From a virus, in IMG/VR virus record IMGVR_UViG_3300044846_002556, positions 1 through 54,165 of that record: a DNA stretch of 54,165 bases; one strand, written 5' to 3'. How positions within the stretch are numbered: position 1 is the first letter of the stretch; the number at the start of each line of letters is the position of its first letter. Both the position numbers and the translations under genes were made by a program. This document shows positions 27,529-38,194 of this stretch, piece by piece. The notes under the pieces are model-generated. The model saw only the letters and a list, made by a program, of their open reading frames with translations, did not search any database and was not told where the DNA came from.

Positions 27529-28073
27529 ACGAGGCTTATTTCTTCGAGCGCCTCAGGCGGGCGGTTTTTGGCGGGCGACTGACGGCCCGTCAGGTGGACG
27601 GCATCAACCAGATCCTCGCCTACCGCGCCGCGAAATGGCCGAAAATGTCCGACGACGAGCTTTCGTATGTGCTGGCGACAGTCGTGCATGAAACCGCGTT
27701 TGAAATGCAGCCCATTCGTGAGCGGGGCGGGCAAAAATATCTGCAGTCAAAACCCTATTACCCGTTTTACGGGCGAGGTTTGGTCCAGATCACCTGGGAG
27801 CGAAACTACAAACTTTTCAAAGTTTCACCCCCGGATGCAGCATTAGATTGGCCCATTGCCCTCGACGTGGCTTTTAGGGGCATGGTGCTGGGCATGTTCA
27901 CGGGCAAAAAGCTGGCCGACTACATCGCCAATGGGCGCTGCGATTATATCGGGGCGCGGCGCATTATCAACGGGACCGATCGCGCCCGCCTGATCGCAGG
28001 CTATGCCAGATCCTTTCAGGATGCTTTCAAGCAGGCGTCCGCACAAAAGTCCGCTTCGAAAGGAGCTGCGTGA
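27525..28073 (+). CDS. GH19-like endolysin
   Basis: 182 residues. VLATVVHETAFEMQPIRERG carries the catalytic-type HET, and YYPFYGRGLVQITWERNYKL is the typical chitinase-like lysozyme core (GRGLVQITWxxNY). MVLGMFTGKKLADYI and ARRIINGTDRARLIAGYA complete the fold. It lacks a signal peptide, so it depends on a holin. It opens the lysis cassette: endolysin, lipoprotein, holin, spanins. Start at ATG 27525 overlaps the previous stop. Confidence 0.88.
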   Translation: MNEAYFFERLRRAVFGGRLTARQVDGINQILAYRAAKWPKMSDDELSYVLATVVHETAFEMQPIRERGGQKYLQSKPYYPFYGRGLVQITWERNYKLFKVSPPDAALDWPIALDVAFRGMVLGMFTGKKLADYIANGRCDYIGARRIINGTDRARLIAGYARSFQDAFKQASAQKSASKGAA

Positions 28074-28219
28074 TGCTGCAAGAGACTGTAAGATTTGTGA
28101 TTTGCGCGACGTTGGCGTGTTTGGTGCTGTTTGGGACGGCCACATTGTTGACCGGATGCTCGGATTTGAAATATGCAGAGTGCGTTGCGCGAGATCGCAC
28201 GGCAAACCCCTGTAATTGA
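28073..28219 (+). CDS. Small lipoprotein of the lysis cassette
   Basis: 48 residues. A hydrophobic stretch (FVICATLACLVLFGTATLL) leads to a lipobox LTGC (Cys29), then DLKYAECVARDRTANPCN. The closing RDRTANPCN is shared by small lipoproteins located after endolysins in many phages. AGGAG lies seven bases upstream of the ATG. It may be an extra outer-membrane lysis factor; the o-spanin proper is proposed two genes downstream. Confidence 0.7.
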   Translation: MLQETVRFVICATLACLVLFGTATLLTGCSDLKYAECVARDRTANPCN

Positions 28220-28230
28220 AAGGTGCTAAT

Positions 28231-28440
28231 ATGAACGCGATTATCCAGAATTACTTCATCAAAAATTGGCGGACGACTGCAAGTGGGTTGGCGCTGATTG
28301 TGCTGGTTGGTTTGCATTATGCGGGGATTAACATTCCCGGCCTTACTATCCCGAACGACCCCGGTTCGCAGATTGCGATGATCCTTGCAGCGCTTGGATT
28401 GGTTTCCGCGAAGGACGGCGGAACGACCGGGGCGGTGTAA
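28231..28440 (+). CDS. Putative holin
   Basis: 69 residues. FIKNWRTTASGLALIVLVGL is the familiar start of small phage holin-like proteins (KNWRTTxxG), followed by a second hydrophobic stretch (IAMILAALGLVSAKDGGTTG). Two membrane segments, short ends, location right after the endolysin. Start ATG 28231 is preceded by AAAGGTG. Confidence 0.7.
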   Translation: MNAIIQNYFIKNWRTTASGLALIVLVGLHYAGINIPGLTIPNDPGSQIAMILAALGLVSAKDGGTTGAV

Positions 28441-28679
28441 TGGGTATTTCCACAATCCTGAGCCTGCTTTCCAGCATCGCTTCGGTTTTGGTGAAGTTTA
28501 TGGGCTGGCTCCACGATCAAAAACTCGTGGAGTCGGGAAAAGCGCAGCAAAAGCTGGATGCGCTGAAGGGGCAAATCCATGATGAGCAAGTGGCTATCGC
28601 GGCGCGGGAAGCTGTGCGGGCTTCTATTGCTGCCAACCCTGACGGGGTGCCAGACGACGACCCATTCAGACGGGACTGA
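28440..28679 (+). CDS. Putative i-spanin (Rz-like)
   Basis: 79 residues. A hydrophobic N-terminal segment (ISTILSLLSSIASVLVKFMG) is followed by a charged helix (QKLVESGKAQQKLDALKGQI, EQVAIAAREAVRASIA). The lipoprotein gene at 28582 starts inside it in another frame, the classical nested spanin layout. Assignment rests on topology and arrangement. Confidence 0.6.
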   Translation: MGISTILSLLSSIASVLVKFMGWLHDQKLVESGKAQQKLDALKGQIHDEQVAIAAREAVRASIAANPDGVPDDDPFRRD

Positions 28680-28842
28680 GGCGCTCCAAGGGGCCTCGTT
28701 CTGTCAGGCAGCACGGGCCATCTATTACTCCCGGCATGATACGCCCCCGACGATTGCCCAGATCCGAGAACACAATGCGGTTGGTGCGGCGCTGAAATGC
28801 GGGTGGTTGCCAGCCAAAAAGCAAAAGGGGGCGAAGCCTTGA
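28582..28842 (+). CDS. Putative o-spanin lipoprotein (Rz1-like), overlapping
   Basis: 86 residues. MSKWLSRRGKLCGLLLLPTL ends in lipobox LTGC (Cys about 24). The mature part (ASFCQAARAIYYSRHDTPPT, IAQIREHNAVGAALKCGW) matches small phage proteins of the lysis region. It shares 98 bp with the i-spanin candidate in a different frame. ATG 28579 is an alternative start one codon upstream. Confidence 0.65.
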   Translation: MSKWLSRRGKLCGLLLLPTLTGCQTTTHSDGTEALQGASFCQAARAIYYSRHDTPPTIAQIREHNAVGAALKCGWLPAKKQKGAKP

Positions 28843-29198
28843 CAAAAGCGGTTTATTGGTATGACGAGCCTGAGGATCATAATTACCCTGCGGCGGAAGA
28901 ATATTTGACGCTGCATTTTGGGCGAGACACAGCAAAAGGTTTGTCGGATAGACTTCGCCGGGAAAGTGTGCAATATTTCAAGGCGAAAGATATTTTTAGG
29001 GCGTCAAAACTTTCACATGCAGGGATTTCAAATCAGCAAGTGGAAAAGACTCTTGAAAAGATCGAGGACGGGAAAAAGCTGTCGCCTGTGCTGTTGGTGC
29101 GAAGCAGTAACGCGCTCATTATTGCAGACGGTTATCACAGGGTTTGCGCGGTTTATTCGCACGACCAAGACGTTAAAATCCCCTGTAAAATCATATAA
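28839..29198 (+). CDS. ParB/Srx-fold protein
   Basis: 119 residues if started at TTG 28839, which overlaps the previous stop; ATG 28797 is an alternative. YWYDEPEDHNYPAAEEYL, RRESVQYFKAKDIFRASKLS, DGKKLSPVLLVRSSNALIIA and DGYHRVCAVYSHDQDVKIPC follow the pattern of stand-alone ParB N-terminal domain proteins, with DGYHR in place of the GxxR site. Enzyme activity and partner are unknown. Confidence 0.65.
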   Translation: MTKAVYWYDEPEDHNYPAAEEYLTLHFGRDTAKGLSDRLRRESVQYFKAKDIFRASKLSHAGISNQQVEKTLEKIEDGKKLSPVLLVRSSNALIIADGYHRVCAVYSHDQDVKIPCKII

Positions 29199-29213
29199 CT
29201 GAGAGGCAAAAAG

Positions 29214-29381
29214 ATGCCAGCTAAAAGCAAAGCGCAAGCGAAAATGATGGCGATGGTCGCGCATGACCCCAAGGCCGCAAAGCGACTGGGCATTCCGCAG
29301 AGTGTCGGGAAAGAATTTGAGGTTAAAGGCAAAGGGGCGATGAAAAAGCTGCCCGCAAAGGTGAAAGCTAAGAAAAAATGA
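29214..29381 (+). CDS. Small Lys-rich protein (DUF3008-like)
   Basis: 55 residues: MPAKSKAQAKMMAMVAHDPK, then AAKRLGIPQSVGKEF, ending in a basic tail (KLPAKVKAKKK). The start PAKSKAQ is typical of DUF3008-like proteins, small and basic. GAGGC is about nine bases upstream. Stop overlaps the next ATG (ATGA). DNA-compacting or virion-internal role is a guess. Confidence 0.65.
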   Translation: MPAKSKAQAKMMAMVAHDPKAAKRLGIPQSVGKEFEVKGKGAMKKLPAKVKAKKK

Positions 29382-29587
29382 CGCGGTATCGGCTCGGCAC
29401 GTTTGAAGGGCTGCTCGAAATCGAGGCGGTAGAAAGTGGCCCTTTTCCGCTCCGGGCGTATGGATTTTTGCAGTTCTCGCAAAAAGATCATCCGAATGGT
29501 GAATTGATGCTGGAAGTGCGGAATAAGGAAATCTGGGTTTGGGTTGCGGAGAGAAAAGATGGCAAAACTGACGACCAAAGCGCGTAA
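29378..29587 (+). CDS. Hypothetical protein, 69 residues
   Basis: MTRYRLGTFEGLLEIEAVES, then LQFSQKDHPNGELMLEVRNK and EIWVWVAERKDG. Strand-rich, with an acidic/basic mix. It overlaps both neighbours (4 and 29 bp). Function unknown. Confidence 0.5.
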   Translation: MTRYRLGTFEGLLEIEAVESGPFPLRAYGFLQFSQKDHPNGELMLEVRNKEIWVWVAERKDGKTDDQSA

Positions 29588-29777
29588 GGCGATCCCGAAA
29601 AGCGAGTTTGGACTGCCCGCAACGCGGGCATATCCGATGCCTGACAGGGCTCATGCCGCGAACGCGAAAGCACGGGCCACGCAGATGGTAAAAGCTGGCA
29701 AACTTTCAGAAGGGTCTGCTGCCAAGATCAAAGCGAAGGCCAATAAGGTGCTTGCGAAGGGCAAAAAGGGGGCGTAA
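29559..29777 (+). CDS. Small Lys-rich protein (DUF6582-like)
   Basis: 72 residues from ATG 29559. MAKLTTKARKAIPKSEFGLP and RAYPMPDRAHAANAKARATQ match the pattern KLTxKxRxxIPxSxFxxPxxRxYPxPDxxHAxNAxxR known from many phage and plasmid proteins, recalled as DUF6582. The C-terminus is Lys/Ala-rich. Function unknown; possibly a DNA-packaging or capsid-associated basic protein. Confidence 0.65.
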   Translation: MAKLTTKARKAIPKSEFGLPATRAYPMPDRAHAANAKARATQMVKAGKLSEGSAAKIKAKANKVLAKGKKGA

Positions 29778-29780
29778 GCC

Positions 29781-30251
29781 TTGAGTTTTAGGTATTTGGC
29801 GGGGTTGCAGTATGCAGCGATGTGCCTGCGCCCCGCCCATATCCCGAAAAGTCGCCCGAAAGGGGCGAAAGCGGCGGGGCTGCGCTATGAAAAGGCGTTA
29901 GCGGCGGCGATCCCACGCGCCGATCATGGGCAGTGGTTTGAATTTAGGGATTTGAACGGGCCTGGGCATTGCCAGATGGACTTGGTGATTGAGGGGCAAA
30001 AGCGGATTGTGATAATTGAGTGTAAGCTGACGGATATTGAACAGGGAATGGCGCAACTGCGCCATTTGTATTTCCCGATTGCGGAGATGATTTGGCCGGA
30101 TAAGAAGCCGCTGGGGATTGTGGCGGCGAGACATTTAAGCAAATGCCCCGACACAGGGCTCGTGGAAAGCACCCTCAAGGCCGCAATTCTCCGGGCCGAG
30201 ACGCAAAAGATCATCCCGGTTCTGCATTGGATGGAGCGGATGCCGCTCTGA
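29781..30251 (+). CDS. PD-(D/E)XK-like nuclease-fold protein
   Basis: 156 residues starting with TTG 29781. GHCQMDLVIEGQKRIVIIECKLTDIEQG contains a D-(x)n-ECK type core (in sense: QMDLVIEGQKRIVIIECKLT), typical of small PD-(D/E)XK proteins in phages, followed by AQLRHLYFPIAEMIWPDKKP. Whether it is an active nuclease (resolvase-like) is unknown. It sits just before a hairpin and the fibre genes. Confidence 0.6.
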   Translation: MSFRYLAGLQYAAMCLRPAHIPKSRPKGAKAAGLRYEKALAAAIPRADHGQWFEFRDLNGPGHCQMDLVIEGQKRIVIIECKLTDIEQGMAQLRHLYFPIAEMIWPDKKPLGIVAARHLSKCPDTGLVESTLKAAILRAETQKIIPVLHWMERMPL

Positions 30252-30256
30252 CGAGC

Positions 30257-30271
30257 GAGTGCGAAGCACTC
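30257..30271 (+). terminator. Small hairpin after the nuclease-fold gene
   Basis: GAGTGC (30257-30262), GAA, GCACTC (30266-30271), then about 8 bases and TTTTT. It may end the lysis-region transcript. The 145-bp gap that follows (30252-30396) holds no other element I can support apart from TTGACG at about 30307. Confidence 0.5.
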
Positions 30272-30396
30272 AGGGCCATTTTTGAGAGATTTTGCGGGGA
30301 AAAGGATTGACGCGAAGCGGCAACGCGGCCAGTATGCTGATAGGCCAAGGCCCGTGAGCGTGAGGCTCCCTGTGCCCAAAAGGCAAGGTGCAAAAC

Positions 30397-30663
30397 ATGG
30401 CAAAAGAGACAAGTGGCAAGGTTTTGGCGGGAAAGCCCCTTCGAGGCGTCCGCACAAACAACATCCAGCATTCTACAAGCTGGGATCTTTCCAAAAATGG
30501 AATGTTTGAGAAGGTTGCCCGTAAAGGCAATGCGAATTATCAGGCTGCTGATCGGTTTACCCCGTCAAATCCTGATTATCAGTCTGGCGTCACCCAGAAT
30601 GTTGGAAATCCCGTGCAGAGTGACGGGCTGCGCGGAGCAATCTCGCTCATAAGAGGCAAATGA
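30397..30663 (+). CDS. Hypothetical protein, 88 residues
   Basis: MAKETSGKVLAGKPLRGVRT, then GMFEKVARKGNANYQAADRF and SGVTQNVGNPVQSDGLRG. Gly/Asn-rich and possibly a virion decoration or small structural protein. Its stop overlaps the next start region (ATGATG). No family recognised. Confidence 0.55.
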   Translation: MAKETSGKVLAGKPLRGVRTNNIQHSTSWDLSKNGMFEKVARKGNANYQAADRFTPSNPDYQSGVTQNVGNPVQSDGLRGAISLIRGK

Positions 30664-31136
30664 TGAAAAAAGTTGCTTTTATTGGCGGTCTGCTTGCGCT
30701 TGTGGGTGTAAGTGCCGCTTTGGCTCAGGGTCAGTTTCCGGGTTATCCGCTTGCTACGGCTTCGCCGTCCTCTGGAAATGCTGTTACGCTCCCGCTGACG
30801 GGTGTGGAGCAGATTCCGGCTGACACGATGCTGTCATATGGCATTCAGCCGCAGACGGAAGTTATTCAGACGCAGCAGTTGAAGGCGTATATCCTGTCGG
30901 GTTCGACGGTTACGACCTACATTCTGCCGACTGCCGTTACGATTGCTACGCTGCCGACTTGCACTTCGGCGCTGAATGGCGCTCGTGCGAACATCACGAA
31001 TGGCGTGGCGTATAGCCTGACGCTGGCGGCTGCGGGTGCTACTGGCACGGCGGTTGGTTCCAGCACCGGCACGGTCACTCGCGCCGTTCTGTGTGGCTCC
31101 ACGGACCAGTCCACGTTCGCGTGGGTTTATAACTAA
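30663..31136 (+). CDS. Secreted-type or virion protein with signal-like start
   Basis: 157 residues from ATG 30663. MKKVAFIGGLLALVGVSAAL with ALA-Q is a textbook Sec signal peptide. The rest is Ser/Thr/Ala-rich and strand-forming (EVIQTQQLKAYILSGSTVTT, YSLTLAAAGATGTAVGS) with two cysteines. It sits at the start of the fibre cluster, before a terminator. Sequences like this occur in phages with no known function; its export signal parallels that of the fibre at 190. Confidence 0.6.
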   Translation: MKKVAFIGGLLALVGVSAALAQGQFPGYPLATASPSSGNAVTLPLTGVEQIPADTMLSYGIQPQTEVIQTQQLKAYILSGSTVTTYILPTAVTIATLPTCTSALNGARANITNGVAYSLTLAAAGATGTAVGSSTGTVTRAVLCGSTDQSTFAWVYN

Positions 31137-31151
31137 GCCTTTGGGCGAAAT

Positions 31152-31172
31152 GAAGGGGGCCTCGCCCCCTTC
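31152..31172 (+). terminator. Strong hairpin after the signal-peptide gene
   Basis: GAAGGGGGC (31152-31160) and GCCCCCTTC (31164-31172), loop CTC, followed by ACCTTTTAGGG. Nine base pairs, seven of them with G or C. A good intrinsic terminator although the T-run is short. Confidence 0.75.
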
Positions 31173-31192
31173 ACCTTTTAGGGAATTTTCAA

Positions 31193-34178
<2,986 letters not shown>

Positions 34179-34187
34179 GAGGGAAAG

Positions 34188-35285
34188 ATGGGAGCTTTGA
34201 AAATTTGTGTGTATGCAATCGCCAAGAACGAGGGAAAGTTCGTTGAGCGATTTTGCGAAAGTGCCTTACAGGCGGACTTGATTGTGATTGCAGATACAGG
34301 TTCAACAGATAATACCGTTGCGTTAGCAAAAAAAGCTGGCGCAACGGTTTTCAACATTTGCGTCACACCTTGGCGGTTTGACAAGGCGCGAGATGCAGCT
34401 CTTGCTTTAGTTCCCGGCGATTTTGATGTTTGTATAGCACTCGATCTTGATGAAGTGCTGGAACCGGGCTGGCGAGAAGAAATTGAAAGAGTTTGGACTC
34501 CAGGAACAACTCGTTTAAAATATGGATATGACTGGGGTAGAGGGCATTTCTTTTTAGCAGAAAAAATACACGCAAGAAAAGGATATTTTTGGCACCATCC
34601 TTGTCATGAATATCCACGACTTGATCCCCGCTGCACACAAATAATGACTGAAACTACAAAACTTTTAATTAGGCATTTGCCGGATGCTGAAAAAAGTCGA
34701 GGAACTTATTTAGAATTATTGGAAATGTCGGTAAAAGAGGATCAGCATTGCTCTAGAAACTCGTTTTATTATGCAAGAGAATTGCATTTTTATGGACGAG
34801 TTGATGACTGTATTGCAGAATGTAAAAGATATTTAGCGTTACCAGATGCTGTTTGGAACCATGAGCGCTGTTATGCTTCTCGTCTGATTGGAAAATGTCT
34901 CGAAATTAAAGGACAGCTTAAAGACGCAGAATCTTGGTATTATAAAGCTGCAATGGAAGCACCGGAGACTCGGGAACCTTGGTGTGCCCTTGCGAGTTTA
35001 TTCTATACGCAAGGACGCTGGGCAGATTGCTACGCCGCCGCCTTGCGGGCTCTCCAAATTACCCATAAAGAACTGGTTTACACTATTGATCCGGTTGCAT
35101 GGGGATTTCAGCCTTTTGATTTAGCGGCGATTTCCGCGTGGAATTTAGGGTTGAAAATGGAGGCTCTTAGGTATGCAAAAGAGGCACTTGCTTGTGATCC
35201 GCAAGACCCTCGCCTTGCAAATAATGTAAAATTGATGGAAAATGTTAACCCCACTATGAGTGGGGAATTTTTCTGGGCCTCGTGA
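34188..35285 (+). CDS. Family 2 glycosyltransferase with TPR-like helices
   Basis: 365 residues. ICVYAIAKNEGKFVERF, ADTGSTDNTVALAKKAG and CIALDLDEVLEPGWREEI form the GT2 nucleotide-sugar site (DLD as the DxD-type motif). The C-terminal half (about 190-350) is helical, with TPR-like spacing (RLIGKCLEIKGQLKDAESWY, ALASLFYTQGRWADCYAAAL). Codon use is AT-rich. Located between two receptor-binding proteins, it may modify the fibre, the host surface or phage DNA; the target is unknown. Confidence 0.85.
   Translation: MGALKICVYAIAKNEGKFVERFCESALQADLIVIADTGSTDNTVALAKKAGATVFNICVTPWRFDKARDAALALVPGDFDVCIALDLDEVLEPGWREEIERVWTPGTTRLKYGYDWGRGHFFLAEKIHARKGYFWHHPCHEYPRLDPRCTQIMTETTKLLIRHLPDAEKSRGTYLELLEMSVKEDQHCSRNSFYYARELHFYGRVDDCIAECKRYLALPDAVWNHERCYASRLIGKCLEIKGQLKDAESWYYKAAMEAPETREPWCALASLFYTQGRWADCYAAALRALQITHKELVYTIDPVAWGFQPFDLAAISAWNLGLKMEALRYAKEALACDPQDPRLANNVKLMENVNPTMSGEFFWAS
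35249..35271 (+). terminator. Intrinsic terminator inside the 3' end of the glycosyltransferase gene
   Basis: CCCCACT (35249-35255), ATG, AGTGGGG (35259-35265), followed by AATTTTTC. It lies within the last dozen codons (the stop is at 35285), so termination would truncate the message before the stop codon unless the hairpin acts weakly or is prevented by translating ribosomes. Confidence 0.6.
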
Positions 35286-35334
35286 AATACAAAAAGCGAT
35301 GTGATAGGCTGAAGCCGAACAGAGGATTGTAAGT

Positions 35335-37572
35335 ATGACTACGCCAGAGTCGTTTGCCCCCGGTTATCGCCTTACGGATGGCAACCAGTTAAATTTCCGC
35401 ATTGCAAATCCGCAATGGTCTACGACATCAGCGGTATCTGCGACTTCTGGCGGCACAATGTTAACTTCCGCTAAAGTTGTTAATGCTGTGACTAACATCA
35501 CTAATGCTTCAGTGCCGGGGGCCGGAATAACATTACCACAGGCGATTGAAGGCACTGCGCTTTTGTTGTCGAATAATAGTTCAAATGATGTCCGTGTATT
35601 TGCTGATGGAAATTCCACGATCAACGGACTTGACGGGCAAATCGGGATTATGTTGGCAAAGGGCACAACGGGTATTTTTATCGCAGTTGCCACGAAACAA
35701 TGGTCGCAATTAAACACCACAAATGCGACGAGCATTTTCACGGTGGACTCTATCGCAACGCTGCGAGCTTTAGGTGTAAATCTGTTTAGTGCTGTGCTGG
35801 TGGAAGGTTATTATACTCCCGGTGATGGCGGTGGCGGGTATTTTTATGGAAAAACTGGGGGATCGTTTACGGATAACGGTGGCACGATTATTGTTTACGG
35901 TGGCGGAACTGGAACAAGTGCGTGGGTGCGAGAAAGCACTGAAAATGTAAATGTTAAAGAGTTTGGTGCGAAAGGTGATGATGTTCAAGATGACGCTCCA
36001 TTTATTCAAAATGCGATAACAGCTGCAGCCTCAAACAATTCTATCTATTTTCCTCCCGGCAAATATCGTGTTGGAAGTCAGATTAACATATCTGCGTCAA
36101 ATCTTACGATTTACGGGAATGGAGCGCTTATCGACTCGCGAGTTGGAGTCTATGCTGGAACATTTTATCTTAGCGGCACAGCTGGTTCGCTTCTGCCGGT
36201 AACGTCAGACATTACCGCAGGCACCACGACATTTACGCTTTCATCTGGAGATGCGGCATCATTAAGCGTAGGAGATTATGTAAAAATCCTCTCCGATGAA
36301 AATTATTTCACTATGACTGGGCGCGATTACAAGAAGGGCGAAATCGCACAAGTTGCGTCAGTTTCAGGCACGACAGTTACCATTGTTGGTTATGGATTTG
36401 TGCTTGGCTATACCGTTTCTGGCTATACCGTTACTGCCCAGAAGATCACTCCGATTGAAAATATTGTGATCGAAGGTTTAGATATTGAGGGTCAGGGCTC
36501 TACTTTTGCGATCGCGCAGATAGGCATTTGGGCTAAGTATTGTAAGAACTTAATTATAAATTCTTGCAAACTTTCCAACTTTTTAGTCGGAACTGAACTG
36601 GATACCTGCTTATTCTCAACGGTCGAGTCTTGCTTTATTAGTAAATGCAATGAGCCTACGACCGGATATGGAATAGCGGTGGGCAATTCAAGCCAAAACA
36701 TTAATGTGCTGAATTGCTCGTTTGATAATAATCGACATGCGTGGACTACCGGTGGATATGATGGTGTTTGTATGTATTTGTCGGTAAGAAATTGTTTGTT
36801 ACAGAACCATCTGGTGACAACGACAATTCAATCCCATGGCAATGCCAGATATGTGGATATAAGCAATAACATCATATCAAATTGTTTTAGCGGGATAGGC
36901 ACGTCTAATCCTTATACGACAATTCATGGTAATTATATCGCCAATATCCATGGCACGGGTATTTATTCAGATGAAGCAGGCAATATCAATGTTGATGTGC
37001 AGAATAATGTCATCGACACATGCTCGACGGCATTCCTTTCTGCCATTTTCATCACAAATGATGTGATTACGTCTGAACAAAATCAATTTGTGGTGGTGAA
37101 TAATAATACTGTTAGAAACTGCCCGAATGGGGGCGGAATAGCCATTAACGCGAACAATCCGCTCGTAGTTAATGTGGCGAATAATGTTATTTCTCACTAT
37201 GGGTATCAAGGGATTGTCGTGAATAACGGCGATCAGATCAATGTGAATAACAATCTGATCTTCAATCCCGCGAGAAGTGGATATTACGGAATTTCTGTCA
37301 CAGCTACCGCCTCTCCCAATCCAATATCAGTCTATGGATCGTCAGCGGTTATTACAAATAATAACTTGCCGAACGTCGCATATGGCATAAAAGTTGATAA
37401 ACCGACAACTTTAGTGCTGCAGGGTAATTTAGTAAACAGCGATCCAAGTTACGTTTACACGATTACCAATGTGACGACTGTGTTGGGTCTTGATGTTCTT
37501 CAATCGCCAAATGGTTCCCTTTGGCGCGTAGCCGTCAGCAATGCTGGCGTGTTGTCTGCAACTTCGATATAA
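35335..37572 (+). CDS. Beta-helix tailspike (pectate-lyase-like)
   Basis: 745 residues. Residues 1-130 share a domain with the protein at 47407 (TP-x2-F, RLxDG, PQW, GG, AVAT/AVTNGVW). The middle starts NVKEFGAKGDDVQDDAPFIQ, the classic entry to a right-handed beta-helix with FPPGKYRV. Repeated short strands with Asn ladders follow (NVLNCSFDNNRHAW, ISNNIISNCFSGIG, VNNNTVRNCPNGGG, VNNGDQINVNNNLIF). Likely a capsule/LPS-binding or degrading trimeric spike; the catalytic residues are not evident. Confidence 0.85.
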   Translation: MTTPESFAPGYRLTDGNQLNFRIANPQWSTTSAVSATSGGTMLTSAKVVNAVTNITNASVPGAGITLPQAIEGTALLLSNNSSNDVRVFADGNSTINGLDGQIGIMLAKGTTGIFIAVATKQWSQLNTTNATSIFTVDSIATLRALGVNLFSAVLVEGYYTPGDGGGGYFYGKTGGSFTDNGGTIIVYGGGTGTSAWVRESTENVNVKEFGAKGDDVQDDAPFIQNAITAAASNNSIYFPPGKYRVGSQINISASNLTIYGNGALIDSRVGVYAGTFYLSGTAGSLLPVTSDITAGTTTFTLSSGDAASLSVGDYVKILSDENYFTMTGRDYKKGEIAQVASVSGTTVTIVGYGFVLGYTVSGYTVTAQKITPIENIVIEGLDIEGQGSTFAIAQIGIWAKYCKNLIINSCKLSNFLVGTELDTCLFSTVESCFISKCNEPTTGYGIAVGNSSQNINVLNCSFDNNRHAWTTGGYDGVCMYLSVRNCLLQNHLVTTTIQSHGNARYVDISNNIISNCFSGIGTSNPYTTIHGNYIANIHGTGIYSDEAGNINVDVQNNVIDTCSTAFLSAIFITNDVITSEQNQFVVVNNNTVRNCPNGGGIAINANNPLVVNVANNVISHYGYQGIVVNNGDQINVNNNLIFNPARSGYYGISVTATASPNPISVYGSSAVITNNNLPNVAYGIKVDKPTTLVLQGNLVNSDPSYVYTITNVTTVLGLDVLQSPNGSLWRVAVSNAGVLSATSI

Positions 37573-37583
37573 TAGGGTTAAAA

Positions 37584-37817
37584 ATGCCGATAAATCACAA
37601 TAGCCAGACTCCAGACATCATAGGCACGATGTTCGCTACGACCAGTGAAAAAATTGGAGGGGCCGTATCAGCAGCTGCCATTACATCACCTTTATGGCTG
37701 CAGCAAATAAAACCTTACTCAGATGTTGCTGCGGTTTTTGTGCCTATTCTCGGCTGCATTTATCTGTCCATGCAGATCGGGTTTAAGTTGTGGGACAGGG
37801 CGAAGAACGAGGATTAA
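37584..37817 (+). CDS. Small membrane protein, second holin candidate
   Basis: 77 residues. TMFATTSEKIGGAVSAAAIT, then SPLWLQQI, then VAAVFVPILGCIYLSMQIGF. One clear and one weaker membrane segment, with the SPLWL, PILGCIY pattern seen in small phage holin-like proteins. It lies after the tailspike, far from the endolysin, so its role could differ. ATG 37584. Confidence 0.6.
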   Translation: MPINHNSQTPDIIGTMFATTSEKIGGAVSAAAITSPLWLQQIKPYSDVAAVFVPILGCIYLSMQIGFKLWDRAKNED

Positions 37818-37819
37818 TT

Positions 37820-37996
37820 ATGAAAAAGTGCTGTTCAGGAACCCATGCGGACGGGCGGACGAGTCATGTCATGTCCGTTCATCACGATATGAAAAAGTTG
37901 ATGTCTGCGAAAGCGAATAAGGGCGGGATTGCTCCGAATACGGTGCAGAAAGAACTTAAAACGCTGAAGGCTGACAAAAAACTTGGGGGTAATTGA
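37820..37996 (+). CDS. Small basic protein, 58 residues
   Basis: MKKCCSGTHADGRTSHVMSV, then HHDMKKLMSAKANKGGIAPN and TVQKELKTLKADKKLGGN. Lys/His-rich, with a CC pair near the start. Three bases separate the previous stop from its ATG. Unknown function; belongs to the group of small basic proteins of the late arm. Confidence 0.55.
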   Translation: MKKCCSGTHADGRTSHVMSVHHDMKKLMSAKANKGGIAPNTVQKELKTLKADKKLGGN

Positions 37997-37997
37997 G

Positions 37998-38171
37998 ATG
38001 GCTAAAGGCAAGATGACGATGGCTGAGTGGGAACGCTCCCCGATGGACAAGAAAAAGGATGCAGCGCTCAAGAAAAAGGGCGTCAAAGAAGGTTCTGCAA
38101 AGGACGTGGCGATGGACAAAAAAGCCCTTGCGGCCTACAATGCCAAAGCTGCCAAGGCAAAAAAGAAGTAA
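37998..38171 (+). CDS. Lys/Ala-rich small protein, 57 residues
   Basis: MAKGKMTMAEWERSPMDKKK, then KKKGVKEGSAKDVAMDKKAL and AAYNAKAAKAKKK. Histone-like composition (about a third Lys). Conserved-looking EWERSPMDKKKD core. Perhaps DNA compaction in the capsid or cell; no test possible here. Confidence 0.55.
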   Translation: MAKGKMTMAEWERSPMDKKKDAALKKKGVKEGSAKDVAMDKKALAAYNAKAAKAKKK

Positions 38172-38194
38172 GCCCACCACGGATTGAGTATAAC

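Noticed and set aside
30282-30509. 75-residue basic open frame between the nuclease-fold gene and the 88-residue gene
   Set aside because: No ribosome site and it overlaps the start of the better supported gene at 30397.
38027-38194. N-terminal extension of the large terminase
   Set aside because: It overlaps the Lys-rich protein gene (37998-38171); ATG 38195 gives the usual terminase length and start.
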